This document shows positions 17,291 through 25,887 of a stretch of 64,000 nucleotides of DNA, piece by piece. The notes below the pieces were generated by a model. The model worked only from the letters and a program-made list of their open reading frames with translations, had not been told where the DNA came from and did not search any database. The position numbers were made by a program, and so were the translations under genes. The DNA is taken from NCBI RefSeq assembly GCF_029478095.1, contig NZ_JAKOAV010000010.1, forward strand, positions 1 through 64,000, read 5' to 3'. Numbering within the stretch: the first letter of the stretch is position 1; the number at the start of each line of letters is the position of its first letter. This DNA is from Pelotomaculum isophthalicicum JI. Lineage in GTDB: Bacteria; Bacillota; Desulfotomaculia; Desulfotomaculales; Pelotomaculaceae.

Positions 17291-18037
17291 TTAAGGAACC
17301 CTACACATACTGCTACCCAACCGGAGTATTTCCTCTTCGCTAACATTGCCATCCATAGACACAAAAACATCACTATCAATCCAAGCCAGTGAAACACGCT
17401 GATTTTTGTAAGTAATTAACGTTGCCTCTTGTCCATTGATTCTTATTTTCTTAAGAACGGCATCCTCGTTATCAAAAGAAAGACCCTGGCTAAAGCCTTG
17501 TGTGATATTGGTCTGTTGAATGTTAATTTTACGGTTATCGTTTGCAGCCAGTTTTATTAAAACATCAGTAGAGTCACCAAGTTTATCCATTGAAAGAGAC
17601 TTAATGTGATATTCTTCTAGATGATCAACGGGCAAAAGAATTTTAAATGGTGCGGATTGAATCTTTTCGATAATATCCGGACTTAAGTTATTTATGTTTT
17701 TACCGGTAGAGCTTTTGTCAGCATAATCGGTACCGACAGTTTGAACTTTTCCAACTATAAATGATTTAAAAAATTCTAAAGACTTTAAACTTATAGCCCT
17801 AGCCTGAACGGGAAACAATAAACTTAATAAGATCCCAACACAGAATAAAACAGGAACTATTATAGCAATACTTTTTCTTATAAGAAAATAGTCTCTTCGC
17901 GGAAAATATTTTCCTTTAAATTTAACCCATTCCCTATCCAGATTGATCTCCTTTGACAACTCTTCGTTAATATTTGCCTTCGCTGCCTGTGTTATAAGGT
18001 CGTCCATTGCGGTTTTAGGATTCATTAATATCTTCAC
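17291..18037 (-). CDS. Membrane-anchored anti-sigma factor (DUF4367-like)
   Basis: A 248-residue protein: a cytoplasmic N-terminal region (about 1-50), one transmembrane helix (SIAIIVPVLFCVGILLSLLF, about 56-75) and an extracytoplasmic C-terminal domain with the pattern of DUF4367 (FKILLPVDHLEEYHI, then a terminal segment with IRINGQEATLITYKN). It overlaps the upstream ECF sigma gene by 23 bp, so the two are probably coexpressed and act as sensor and sigma factor. The N-terminal part does not show a clear zinc-binding anti-sigma motif. Likely it holds the sigma factor at the membrane until an envelope signal arrives (inference). Confidence 0.7.
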   Translation of the reverse strand: MKILMNPKTAMDDLITQAAKANINEELSKEINLDREWVKFKGKYFPRRDYFLIRKSIAIIVPVLFCVGILLSLLFPVQARAISLKSLEFFKSFIVGKVQTVGTDYADKSSTGKNINNLSPDIIEKIQSAPFKILLPVDHLEEYHIKSLSMDKLGDSTDVLIKLAANDNRKINIQQTNITQGFSQGLSFDNEDAVLKKIRINGQEATLITYKNQRVSLAWIDSDVFVSMDGNVSEEEILRLGSSMCRVP

Positions 18038-18578
18038 CTTCCCCTAATCCTTCAATAAATCCTTTCTTAATCATTTCTCTCTTAATCTTATCTCTAACCC
18101 GATACAAAATAGACTTAATTGTACCTTCTGGAATGTTCAAGATGGACGATATCTCCTTTATTTTCATGTCCTTATAATAGTATAAAACAATGGTAGCATG
18201 ATAAGGTTCTTCTAAACTTCTTATAATTCGCCGTATTTCCATAATAATTTCCTCATTCTCAACTATAGATAAAGGGTTGATTCCCATATCCTCAAAGTCG
18301 TTAATATCATATGGTTTTTCCTTACCCATTTTTTTAAGTAAATCAAACACAGCATTTCTTGCTACAGTCTTTAACCATGATTCCAGCTTACCCGAGTCTT
18401 TTAGCTGGTCAAAATTATTTATGGCCTTGAAAATAGTTTCTTGGGCGGCTTCTTCAGCTATAAATTTATTATCACAGTATTGGTAGGCGGTATAATATGC
18501 GGTTTTATAATAATTTTTAAAAATGAATTCCGCTATTTCATAACGATTCTTATTTTTGTCAAATGGGAAAAAACTCAA
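18015..18578 (-). CDS. ECF-type RNA polymerase sigma factor
   Basis: A 187-residue group IV sigma factor. Region 2 (about residues 18-85) contains YCDNKFIAEEAAQETIFKAI, which contacts the -10 element and core polymerase, and region 4 (about 120-175) has the helix-turn-helix LNIPEGTIKSILYRVRDKI. There is no region 1.1 or 3. The downstream overlapping gene is its likely anti-sigma factor. The adjacent divergent genes for secreted proteins (18894-21501) are candidate targets, but I cannot identify a shared promoter motif by eye. Confidence 0.88.
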   Translation of the reverse strand: MSFFPFDKNKNRYEIAEFIFKNYYKTAYYTAYQYCDNKFIAEEAAQETIFKAINNFDQLKDSGKLESWLKTVARNAVFDLLKKMGKEKPYDINDFEDMGINPLSIVENEEIIMEIRRIIRSLEEPYHATIVLYYYKDMKIKEISSILNIPEGTIKSILYRVRDKIKREMIKKGFIEGLGEGEDINES

Positions 18579-18893
18579 AACACATTCCTCCAGTTTATCA
18601 GCTACAGGATATATTTCGACAGAATTCAGAGGTATCCTTTAATACTTATACAATAGTAATATATTCTTGGGTTCTATATGCATATTGATGAAACTTGTCG
18701 AAATTAGTCTAATAATGCGAAAAAGAAATTCCGGCATTCTATAATTATAGCTAAGCCATAGTAAGTAAATCAGATTATGAAGAGAAATTGCAAGATGAAT
18801 GATAAATTAATTATTATAAAAATTTCTATTGGCATGCAACCATTGTTGATATTAACAGTCTATTATATAAAAACAAATTCAAGGAGGATTTTT
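18579..18893. other. Divergent intergenic region between the sigma factor and a secreted-protein gene
   Basis: About 315 bp, AT-rich. It should contain the promoters of the ECF sigma gene (minus) and of the secreted protein (plus). AAGGAGG lies just before ATG 18894. An open frame from 18777 continues into the secreted-protein gene but has no ribosome binding site and would mask the signal peptide, so I treat it as untranslated. Confidence 0.4.
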
Positions 18894-19319
18894 ATGAGAA
18901 GATGCTATAGGCTCATGATTTTGATTTCAATGTTATTGTTTCTGTTGTCGTCTAGCCTTGCAGAAGCAAAAAACGGAGGGGACGGCGTTGTTACTCCACA
19001 GTCATTTAATTATTTATCAAAAGCCCAAAGCTTAATGTTTGTTAACACTAATAATACTATAAGCGTTAAGGGAGAAACCGGAGCATACACAGACGTTGAA
19101 AAAATCGCAGTCACTGTTTATCTTGAAAAATATAATGGCACTGGCTGGATTGTGGTAAAGAGATGGGATAATTGCAACTATTACGATTCAGATGTCATTT
19201 GCACAGGAACCTCTGGGACCCTTTCCTCTGGAACTTATAGGGTCAGAAGTTACCATCGAATAGATAATAATGGGACTATTGAAACAACTAATTCATATAC
19301 ACACCAGCAAACAATTTGA
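18894..19319 (+). CDS. Small secreted protein, function unknown
   Basis: A 141-residue precursor with a clear signal peptide (MRRCYRLMILISMLLFLLSS, cleavage probably after SLAEA). The mature part is about 115 residues, rich in Thr, Ser and Tyr, with alternating hydrophobic positions suggesting a beta fold (TVYLEKYNGTGWIVVKRWD) and two cysteines that could form a disulfide. It resembles small Firmicutes secreted proteins of the DUF6147 type, which I cannot confirm. Start at ATG 18894, supported by AAGGAGG. It lies next to an ECF sigma/anti-sigma pair and is AT-rich compared with the fab operon. Confidence 0.62.
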   Translation: MRRCYRLMILISMLLFLLSSSLAEAKNGGDGVVTPQSFNYLSKAQSLMFVNTNNTISVKGETGAYTDVEKIAVTVYLEKYNGTGWIVVKRWDNCNYYDSDVICTGTSGTLSSGTYRVRSYHRIDNNGTIETTNSYTHQQTI

Positions 19320-19677
19320 GCATTACCTTCTAAATTTATTAGGATTTACCTTACCATAAAAGGGGGGTTGAATCCAATTTCAACAACAATAAGGGGGTGA
19401 ATCCGATGGACAATTTTTAAGTGGTTCGTGAGGCAATCCGGGGAAGTCGCAACAACAAGCACATGCATTTAGCCTGCACAAACCACTATTTAAATATACC
19501 GGTACTAACAATTTGTCTAAATGTTAACAAGTAGATCCGATTTCAACTACATGCTAGTATCGCAGTATCCAGAAAAATCAATATATTGTGGTGTTAATTT
19601 CCTGGACAGCTTTGCAAATTACAACTTTTGGTCTTTGAAAATTGATTTAATAAAAAACAATTAAGGAGGTTTTATAA
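19320..19677. other. Intergenic region between two secreted-protein genes
   Basis: About 360 bp. It holds an imperfect direct repeat (GGGGGTTGAATCC and GGGGGTGAATCC, about 19364-19405), with GGGGGTG placed before a four-codon frame (MDNF), and the strong ribosome binding site AAGGAGGT before 19678. No RNA family was recognised. Confidence 0.35.
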
Positions 19678-20256
19678 ATGAAAAGGCTTACTATTCTATG
19701 TTTATGTGTCGCTTTATTATTAAGTTTACCATTTGCTGCCCATGCAAAAAACTTTGATGTTGTTCCTACTTCAAATGATCAAATCGAGGTAGGAGATACT
19801 TATGGTAAAGGAGACGGAGAATTAAAAATTTTTGATAAAGATGGAAACTTAATAATCCATAAAAAAGGAAAAATTGATAAGAGCATTATAAGTATAAAAA
19901 GCACTCAATTCGATAACGGTAATTATGGAGGAGTTACAGATGCTTGGTGGTACTATTATATTTTTGGTTGGTTAACTGGTTCTGGGCCTAAAGCTGAAGG
20001 AACAACATATACTTATGCACATGATGGTAATTCTGATTATTTATCTGCATACGTAAAACTATATGTAAATGGCACGAAAAAAGCTGAGGATTCAGCTAGT
20101 GATACAGATGTTGGTGAAGTAACAGCTTATTGTGATCATTTATATTATAGCAATGTTGGTGGACCAATCTTACCTTGCAGAGCAACTACTTCTCATAAGG
20201 TAATAGACTCAAAATATGGATGGAATGCTTCTTTCACTACAGACGATAGCTTTTAA
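19678..20256 (+). CDS. Secreted protein, function unknown
   Basis: A 192-residue precursor with the signal peptide MKRLTILCLCVALLLSLPFA (cleavage near AHA-K). The mature region is aromatic and glycine-rich in the middle (GVTDAWWYYYIFGWLTGSGP) and has repeated Thr/Asp/Tyr strands, with two cysteines near the C-terminus. I do not recognise the family. The ATG is preceded by AAGGAGGT. Like its neighbours it is AT-rich. Its position beside another small secreted protein and the sigma/anti-sigma pair suggests an envelope or extracellular role. Confidence 0.62.
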   Translation: MKRLTILCLCVALLLSLPFAAHAKNFDVVPTSNDQIEVGDTYGKGDGELKIFDKDGNLIIHKKGKIDKSIISIKSTQFDNGNYGGVTDAWWYYYIFGWLTGSGPKAEGTTYTYAHDGNSDYLSAYVKLYVNGTKKAEDSASDTDVGEVTAYCDHLYYSNVGGPILPCRATTSHKVIDSKYGWNASFTTDDSF

Positions 20257-20437
20257 AAACTATTAATAAAGAGCATTTTATTCATAACTCTATTACCTCT
20301 TTTTACCTGGTCTAAAAAGATGATTTAACTTTCCTGTTGGAGAACCTTATAACAGGTCCCCAAATTTGTTAATAAGGATGAAATACCAGCGGGGACGTAA
20401 AGCCGGGGTGATTAAAACCTAATTAAGTGAATACTAC

Positions 20438-20480
20438 AAGTAGACTAATGCCGCAAAAATATTTTGGTGTTAGTCTACTT
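20438..20480 (+). other. Strong 15-bp hairpin in the leader of the next gene
   Basis: The arms AAGTAGACTAATGCC (20438-20452) and GGTGTTAGTCTACTT (20466-20480) pair with one G-T wobble around a 13-base AT-rich loop. The hairpin ends 52 bases before the start codon at 20533 and has no following T-run, so it is not a typical terminator. The preceding stretch 20380-20420 is GC-richer and may be part of a larger structured leader; no known riboswitch was recognised. Confidence 0.5.
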
Positions 20481-20532
20481 AATTAATTCATCAAATATAA
20501 ATATACTAAGGAAGCATACGAGGAGTATGAAA

Positions 20533-21501
20533 ATGAATATAAAAAAACATTTTACTATCTCATTTCTTATCATTGCTCTTATATTAACAAGTTTTTGTTT
20601 AGTAACAAGAGCTAATAAAAGAATAGAAAATAAATCCGAAAATATAAATTTTAAGATATTAGATGAAAATGGTACCAGTTCCATGTTTATGAAAACCATT
20701 CAGAGTAAAATAACATTCTATTTGAAAATTACACCAGATATAAAAAAACCATATCCCGAGTTATTTACTATTTTTATGAACGGGAAACAAATTGAATGTT
20801 TATGGGATAATAATACAGAATATACAAGTTTATATTATACAACCATTAATCCCAATGAAGATAGACTTATAGAAATAACAATAAATAATATTCCAAAAGG
20901 CTTAAATACATTACAATTTGGGACTGTCTATTTACCTAATAAAATAGATTTTCAAGAAGAAGAATTATTTGATGAAAAATACAGTTTAGATTTAACCCCC
21001 TTTACAATAGTTCGGAATGACAATATAAATAACAATTACGATATAAATTGGTCTGAAGAATCTATATTTAATAATTATAATAAACCATCTTTTATTGATA
21101 AAAATATGCCTGTAGGTATAAGTGGGATATTATCTTTTTCTAATAATGACCTTACTTCAGATTTAATTTCAAATGTCAATGAATACAAAGAAATATATTA
21201 TTATTGGCAAAATACCGATGAAAAAATTAGAAAAGTTCGTTATTCATTATTAATAGATTGGGAACAAGTGCCATGGCCTACGGGAGAAATGTTTATAGAT
21301 GTTTCAGTAAATCCGGGAGATATTTTCTATAAAGATTTATTATTATCTGAAATAGTAAAAAACAAAAATTGTCAATTATCAATTGTTGCTTTTATTGATC
21401 CAGATAAATCATTTTGGTATTTTAATAATAATGAATTAAAAGCTAATCATTATGGTGCTCTATCCTATGCAACTTTAAGAAATATTATTTTATCATCTTA
21501 A
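20533..21501 (+). CDS. Membrane-anchored or secreted protein, function unknown
   Basis: A 322-residue protein with one N-terminal hydrophobic segment (FTISFLIIALILTSFCLV) followed by a long, Asn/Asp/Ile-rich extracytoplasmic region. No catalytic motif is evident. The segment around WEQVPWPTGEMFIDVSVNPGD is the most distinctive. I chose the ATG at 20533, seven bases after GAGGAG; an ATG at 20527 lies too close to that site. Codon use is strongly AT-biased compared with the metabolic genes on either side, which suggests a different origin for the 18.9-21.5 kb block. Confidence 0.6.
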   Translation: MNIKKHFTISFLIIALILTSFCLVTRANKRIENKSENINFKILDENGTSSMFMKTIQSKITFYLKITPDIKKPYPELFTIFMNGKQIECLWDNNTEYTSLYYTTINPNEDRLIEITINNIPKGLNTLQFGTVYLPNKIDFQEEELFDEKYSLDLTPFTIVRNDNINNNYDINWSEESIFNNYNKPSFIDKNMPVGISGILSFSNNDLTSDLISNVNEYKEIYYYWQNTDEKIRKVRYSLLIDWEQVPWPTGEMFIDVSVNPGDIFYKDLLLSEIVKNKNCQLSIVAFIDPDKSFWYFNNNELKANHYGALSYATLRNIILSS

Positions 21502-21520
21502 ATACCCTTGTCACAGGGAA

Positions 21521-21597
21521 CGGTTCTCTGACTCAGTCCCCTGACTCATTGATCGCTTAAAATATTCTGAATTCTGACTCCTGACTCCTGAATACCT
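21521..21597. repeat. Dispersed palindromic repeat, copy 1 (inverted)
   Basis: Read on the minus strand it starts AGGTATTCAGGAGTCAGGAG, continues with ATATTTTAAG-CGAT and ends near GAGAACCG. The same order of blocks occurs at 43682-43781 and 45029-45115. It is built of short CTGACT/AGTCAG motifs that can fold back on each other. Confidence 0.6.
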
Positions 21598-21706
21598 AAA
21601 TAAATGAATACTGTTGGCGCTCCCGGCAAAACATATAAAAGACATCTGCCGGAGCGCCATTTCTTTTTTAGCGATTTAGGCGCTCCGGGTGAGAAGGTGA
21701 AGAAAT

Positions 21707-23809
21707 TTGGACAGCCTGACCAGCTTTTTCAACCCTAAGTCAGTAGCTGTTATCGGCGCTTCTAAATCACCGGGCAAGATCGGAAACGTTATTGTAAAAA
21801 ACATTATCTCCAGCGGCTACACCGGCAATGTATTTCCAGTCAACCCAAAGGAAAAAGAAATCGAAGGGTTGGTTTGTTATGCATCGGTAATCGCCGCCCC
21901 GGAACCGGTGGAACTGGCGGTTATATCGGTCCCGGCGCCTCTTGTGCTGGATATGGCGACGGCTTGTGGTGATAGAGGCGTAAAAAACCTGGTGGTAATC
22001 ACTGCCGGCTTTAAAGAAACAGGCAAAGAAGGACTCCGCCTGGAGCATAAACTGGTCGAAATTTGCCGTTCATACAAAATGAGAATGCTTGGGCCTAATT
22101 GTGTGGGCTTTATGGATACTCACACCCCGTTAAACGCTTCATTTTCTACCGGGTTTCCACTGAAAGGTGAAATCGCCTTCATTTCACAGAGCGGCGCTAT
22201 GGTATTATCAATATTGGACTGGAGCCATTCGGTAGGCCTCGGTTTCAGCAAATTTATCAGCCTTGGCAACAAAGCCGACCTGACGGAATCCCATTTCATA
22301 GAAAACGCTGCTGATGATCCGCACACCAAGGTGATTCTTTGTTATATTGAAGATGTGGAAAACGGGCCTCTATTTCTTGAAACAGCCCGGCGAGCCAGCC
22401 GGAAAAAACCAATTGTCATACTTAAATCCGGAACCAGCCAGGCAGGCGCCCGGGCGGCATCCTCCCACACCGGCGCGCTCGCGGGCAGCAATATAGCTTA
22501 TGAAGCGGCTTTCCGCCAATGTGGAGTAATCCGGGCCGGGAGTATGCCGGAATTGTTTGACCTAGCCATTGCTTTTGCCAACCAACCTGTTCCCCGGGGA
22601 GAACGCGTGGCTATTATTACCAACTCTGGCGGTCCGGGAATTGTGGCAACCGATAATATTGAATTAAAAAACCTGAAAATGGCCCGTTTTACCAGGGAAA
22701 CAGTTGAACAGCTAAGAAAAGAATTACCCGCGGAGTCGAATATATACAACCCGGTAGACGTGTTGGGGGACGCCAAAGCAGACCGGTACCGTTTTGCTTT
22801 GGATAAAGTGCTGGCTGATCCGGGCGTTGACAGCGCCATCGTCCTGCTCTGCCCGGGCGGAGTGACAGAACCGGTGGATACTGCCAGGGCTATGGTCGAA
22901 ATGAACGGAACGTACCCTGCGAAGCCCTTGTTTGCCGCTTATATGGGCGGCAAACAAATTGAGGAAGGCGCTAAACTGCTCTCAGCGGCTAAAATACCCT
23001 GCTTCCCTTTTCCGGAACCGGTTATTTCTTCGATCAGCGGCATGACCAGTTATCATCGTATAAAGAATGCCAGTGGGAATAAAGAAAGACACTCATTTGA
23101 TAATGTGGATTCCAAGACTGTAGAAACAATATTGGAAAACGTTAGAACAGATAAGCGCCTGGTGCTTCTTGGCAGCGAAGCCGCTAAAGTGCTGGCTGCC
23201 TATGGCATAGCCACGGCGGCGACCGAGCTGGCCACCCAGCCGGAAGAAGCGGCTGAACTGGCGGACGAGATGGGCTATCCGGTTGTGCTAAAGATAGCAT
23301 CGCCCAAGATAATGCATAAAACTGATGTGGGCGGGGTAATAACCGGCTTGGACTCATATGAAAAAGTACGCAAAGGCTTCATCGAAATCATCGAAAAAAT
23401 ACAGCGATACATGCCCAGGACGGTCATCTACGGGGTAGAGGTTCAAAAGATGATGCCTAAAGGGACAGAGTTGATTATCGGTATGACCAGGGACGTTCAG
23501 TTCGGTCCGCTGATCGCTTTTGGCCTTGGCGGTATTTATGTAAACTTGATTAAAGATGTCTCCTTCCGGCTGGCAAACGGCTTAACTGACGCTGAGATAA
23601 AAAAAATGATCACCGAGACCAAGGCCTATACCCTGCTGCGCGGCTACCGGGGGGAAAAGCCCGCCGATTTGCAGGCTATAGTCGAGGTTATCGGCAGGTT
23701 TGCGCAACTGGTTACCGACTTTTCTGAAATAACCGAGGTGGATATCAATCCGCTTTTTGCATACAACCGGGGAGCTTCGGCGGTTGATGTGAAAATTACT
23801 ATATCGTGA
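21707..23809 (+). CDS. Acetyl-CoA synthetase (ADP-forming), fused alpha-beta subunits
   Basis: A 700-residue acyl-CoA synthetase that conserves energy as ATP when acetyl-CoA (or related acyl-CoA) is converted to the acid, or runs in reverse. The N-terminal CoA-binding Rossmann domain (about 5-130) has VAVIGASKSPGKIGNVIVKN, followed by succinyl-CoA ligase-like domains (about 150-440, AFISQSGAMVLSILDW) and a C-terminal ATP-grasp domain (about 480-700, VLKIASPKIMHKTDVGGVI). In archaea the two halves are separate AcdA and AcdB; fusion is common in bacteria. The start is a TTG at 21707 with GAAGGTGA upstream. It is 10 bp from the next gene, probably one operon. Confidence 0.9.
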   Translation: MDSLTSFFNPKSVAVIGASKSPGKIGNVIVKNIISSGYTGNVFPVNPKEKEIEGLVCYASVIAAPEPVELAVISVPAPLVLDMATACGDRGVKNLVVITAGFKETGKEGLRLEHKLVEICRSYKMRMLGPNCVGFMDTHTPLNASFSTGFPLKGEIAFISQSGAMVLSILDWSHSVGLGFSKFISLGNKADLTESHFIENAADDPHTKVILCYIEDVENGPLFLETARRASRKKPIVILKSGTSQAGARAASSHTGALAGSNIAYEAAFRQCGVIRAGSMPELFDLAIAFANQPVPRGERVAIITNSGGPGIVATDNIELKNLKMARFTRETVEQLRKELPAESNIYNPVDVLGDAKADRYRFALDKVLADPGVDSAIVLLCPGGVTEPVDTARAMVEMNGTYPAKPLFAAYMGGKQIEEGAKLLSAAKIPCFPFPEPVISSISGMTSYHRIKNASGNKERHSFDNVDSKTVETILENVRTDKRLVLLGSEAAKVLAAYGIATAATELATQPEEAAELADEMGYPVVLKIASPKIMHKTDVGGVITGLDSYEKVRKGFIEIIEKIQRYMPRTVIYGVEVQKMMPKGTELIIGMTRDVQFGPLIAFGLGGIYVNLIKDVSFRLANGLTDAEIKKMITETKAYTLLRGYRGEKPADLQAIVEVIGRFAQLVTDFSEITEVDINPLFAYNRGASAVDVKITIS

Positions 23810-23819
23810 GGTGTTTGAA

Positions 23820-24872
23820 GTGAAAAATCTATATATCATGGGCACCGCCGGCAGCGGTAAAACCAGCGTGGCGGCAGGATTAGCGCTTAAATACATGCAA
23901 GAAGGATACCGGGTAGCCTACTTTAAACCTGTGGGCAGCACCGGGAGCAGCACGGCTCAAGGTGACGAAGACGCCTTGTTAATGAAAGAAGTTCTTAAAA
24001 TGGAACATCCGCTGGAAACAATAGTTCCTTATTTGGCCGGGCCTTCTTATCTTTCGGGTTACAAACATTCCTGTGTTTCTGTGAAAACAATCCGTGAGGC
24101 ATATGAAACGGTAGCGGCGGGAATGGACCTGGTAATCATCGGCGGGGCCAGTTTTCCTCATATCATGGGATGTCTTGGGCTTGACGCCGCCAGTCTGGCA
24201 GCGGAGCTGCAAGCTCTTCCTCTTTTTGTGATCAGGATTGACAACGATTATAGTTTGGATCTGGCTATTTTTTTCAATAATTACCTGGAGTTAAAAGGCA
24301 TTCTCACGATAGGAAATATATTCCACAATGTCCCTCATTCACTAATGGCTAAGACAGAAGGAATCTACCGGCCCATTCTGGAAGAACGCGGTTATAGTAT
24401 TCTTGGAGTTATTCCGAAACACCCGGAAATAACCTCACCCACAGTAAAAGATTATTTTGAAGTGCTTGGCGGGGAAATTCTGGCGGGGAAAGACTGCCTG
24501 GAACATGTGGTGGAAGACGTGGTAATTGGCGCCATGACTATTGAAAGCGCCCTGGGCTACCTGCGGCGCACCGCGAATAAAGCGGTTATCACCGGCGGAG
24601 ACCGTTCGGAAGTAGCCCTGTCCGCGCTGGAGACCAGTACTGCGGCAATCATTCTTACCGGGGGTCTGTATCCGAACGTTAAAGTAATCGCCCGTGCGGA
24701 AGAAAAAGGAATACCTGTAATTCTAGTCTACTACGATACATACACAACTATTGAGAAGATGTCCGAGGTTACCCGGCGGATCAAGGCCACTGACCGGCAA
24801 GCTATTAACATTGCCGTAAATAATATAGAAAAATACTGCGACTGGCGCAATATTTTAAAATCCTTGCAGTAG
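23820..24872 (+). CDS. BioD-like/DRTGG-domain protein (N-terminal phosphotransacetylase-like)
   Basis: A protein of about 350 residues. The N-terminal domain is a P-loop NTPase of the dethiobiotin synthetase type (IMGTAGSGKTSVAAGLALKY, then FKPVGS). The C-terminal third is a DRTGG domain (AVITGGDRSEVALSALETS, about 245-265, followed by IILTGGLYPN). This combination equals the N-terminal regulatory part of long phosphotransacetylases without the catalytic Pta domain. It directly follows the ADP-forming acetyl-CoA synthetase, so a sensory or regulatory role in acetyl-CoA/acetate metabolism is plausible, though not shown. The GTG at 23820 with GAGGTG six bases upstream is the likely start. Confidence 0.8.
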   Translation: MKNLYIMGTAGSGKTSVAAGLALKYMQEGYRVAYFKPVGSTGSSTAQGDEDALLMKEVLKMEHPLETIVPYLAGPSYLSGYKHSCVSVKTIREAYETVAAGMDLVIIGGASFPHIMGCLGLDAASLAAELQALPLFVIRIDNDYSLDLAIFFNNYLELKGILTIGNIFHNVPHSLMAKTEGIYRPILEERGYSILGVIPKHPEITSPTVKDYFEVLGGEILAGKDCLEHVVEDVVIGAMTIESALGYLRRTANKAVITGGDRSEVALSALETSTAAIILTGGLYPNVKVIARAEEKGIPVILVYYDTYTTIEKMSEVTRRIKATDRQAINIAVNNIEKYCDWRNILKSLQ

Positions 24873-24918
24873 TTTTTATTAATATCTTCGAGTAAATTTT
24901 ATGTAAACTAACAGATAT

Positions 24919-25359
24919 TTATTTTCTTAATTCTGTACGGCCTTGTTCAATTTGCCGCAATACCGTCCCTAAATTCTTTTCTAGGTTGGAAAGTATGTCA
25001 TCAGCGTAATCGAGCGCCCCAACCTTTATCTCGCGGGCAACTGCTTCAGCTTTCTGAACTATCTCTTCAGCCATATTTTTTGCGTGGCGGACTATTTCAC
25101 TATCGTCAGCCTGTTTTTCCACTTGCTTTTGGGCATCCTCCATTATCCGGACCGCCTCTTTTTGGGAATCATTAAGCACTTTTTCCCGTTCCTGAATAAT
25201 CCATTTAGCCTGGCGGATTTCCTCCGGCATGTTTGTCCTGATGTGATCCAGGAGATCAAGAATCCTGTCCTCGTCAACCAGCACCTTTCTGGTCAACGGT
25301 ATTTTGCTGCTCGATTCGATAAGGTCTTCGAGCTCATTAAGCACGTTCAGCAAGTCCAC
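24919..25359 (-). CDS. Conserved coiled-coil protein encoded next to coaD
   Basis: A 146-residue, highly charged, almost entirely helical protein. The central region (REKVLNDSQKEAVRIMEDAQ and on) resembles the stalk helices of ATP synthase subunit b or DivIVA-type coiled coils, which is why relatives are often labelled ATPase. There is no nucleotide-binding motif and no membrane segment. It starts 6 bp after the coaD stop on the same strand, a conserved position in this group of Clostridia as far as I know. Function unknown; the label ATPase should not be taken as evidence of activity. Confidence 0.7.
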   Translation of the reverse strand: MDLLNVLNELEDLIESSSKIPLTRKVLVDEDRILDLLDHIRTNMPEEIRQAKWIIQEREKVLNDSQKEAVRIMEDAQKQVEKQADDSEIVRHAKNMAEEIVQKAEAVAREIKVGALDYADDILSNLEKNLGTVLRQIEQGRTELRK

Positions 25360-25365
25360 TGATTT

Positions 25366-25866
25366 CTATCCCTCCTTACAGAAATCGCTGTCCTTCAATC
25401 TATCTACAAGCCTCTTTTCTACCAAAGGCGGCACAAGGCGCTCTAAAGGCCCGCCAAAAATAGCGACATCTTTTACCGCGCTGGAACTGATAAAAGAATA
25501 TTCCGCTCTGGTCATTAAGAAGATCGTTTCTATGTTGTAGGCAAGGTTTTTATTAATAAGCGCCATGCGAAATTCATTTTCAAAATCGGAGACTACCCGT
25601 AAACCGCGCACTATTGCAGACGCTTTTTGCTCTACCGCATAGTAGACCGTCAAGCCGTTAAAAGAATCTACCTTAACATTGGGGTATGGCGCCAAAACTT
25701 CTCTTAACATATCAACTCTTTCCGATATGGAAAATAAGGGGTTTTTAATCGGGTTTCTGGAAACTGCCGCAATTACCTCATCAAAAAGAACTGAAGCTCT
25801 AACAATGATATCCAAATGACCTAGTGTTACAGGGTCAAAACTTCCCGGGCAAATCGCAGTCCGCAA
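25366..25866 (-). CDS. coaD: Phosphopantetheine adenylyltransferase
   Basis: CoaD transfers AMP from ATP to 4'-phosphopantetheine, the penultimate step of CoA synthesis. The 166-residue protein has the nucleotidyltransferase motif GSFDPVTLGHLDII (catalytic H17) and the C-terminal substrate loop FISSSAVKDVA. The length is normal for a hexameric bacterial CoaD. It is downstream of rsmD, the standard rsmD-coaD arrangement. The product feeds both the acyl carrier protein prosthetic group and the acetyl-CoA enzymes in this window. Confidence 0.96.
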   Translation of the reverse strand: MRTAICPGSFDPVTLGHLDIIVRASVLFDEVIAAVSRNPIKNPLFSISERVDMLREVLAPYPNVKVDSFNGLTVYYAVEQKASAIVRGLRVVSDFENEFRMALINKNLAYNIETIFLMTRAEYSFISSSAVKDVAIFGGPLERLVPPLVEKRLVDRLKDSDFCKEG

Positions 25867-25887
25867 ACCATTTCCCCTCCTGGCATA

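Noticed and set aside
19390-19425. Four-codon frame MDNF behind GGGGGTG as a leader peptide
   Set aside because: Too short to judge and not followed by a recognisable attenuator structure.
20340-20420. Possible cyclic-di-GMP riboswitch (GGGGACGTAAAGCC stretch) before the third exported protein
   Set aside because: The resemblance is limited to one block; the tetraloop/receptor and P1 elements of the class I aptamer could not be placed.
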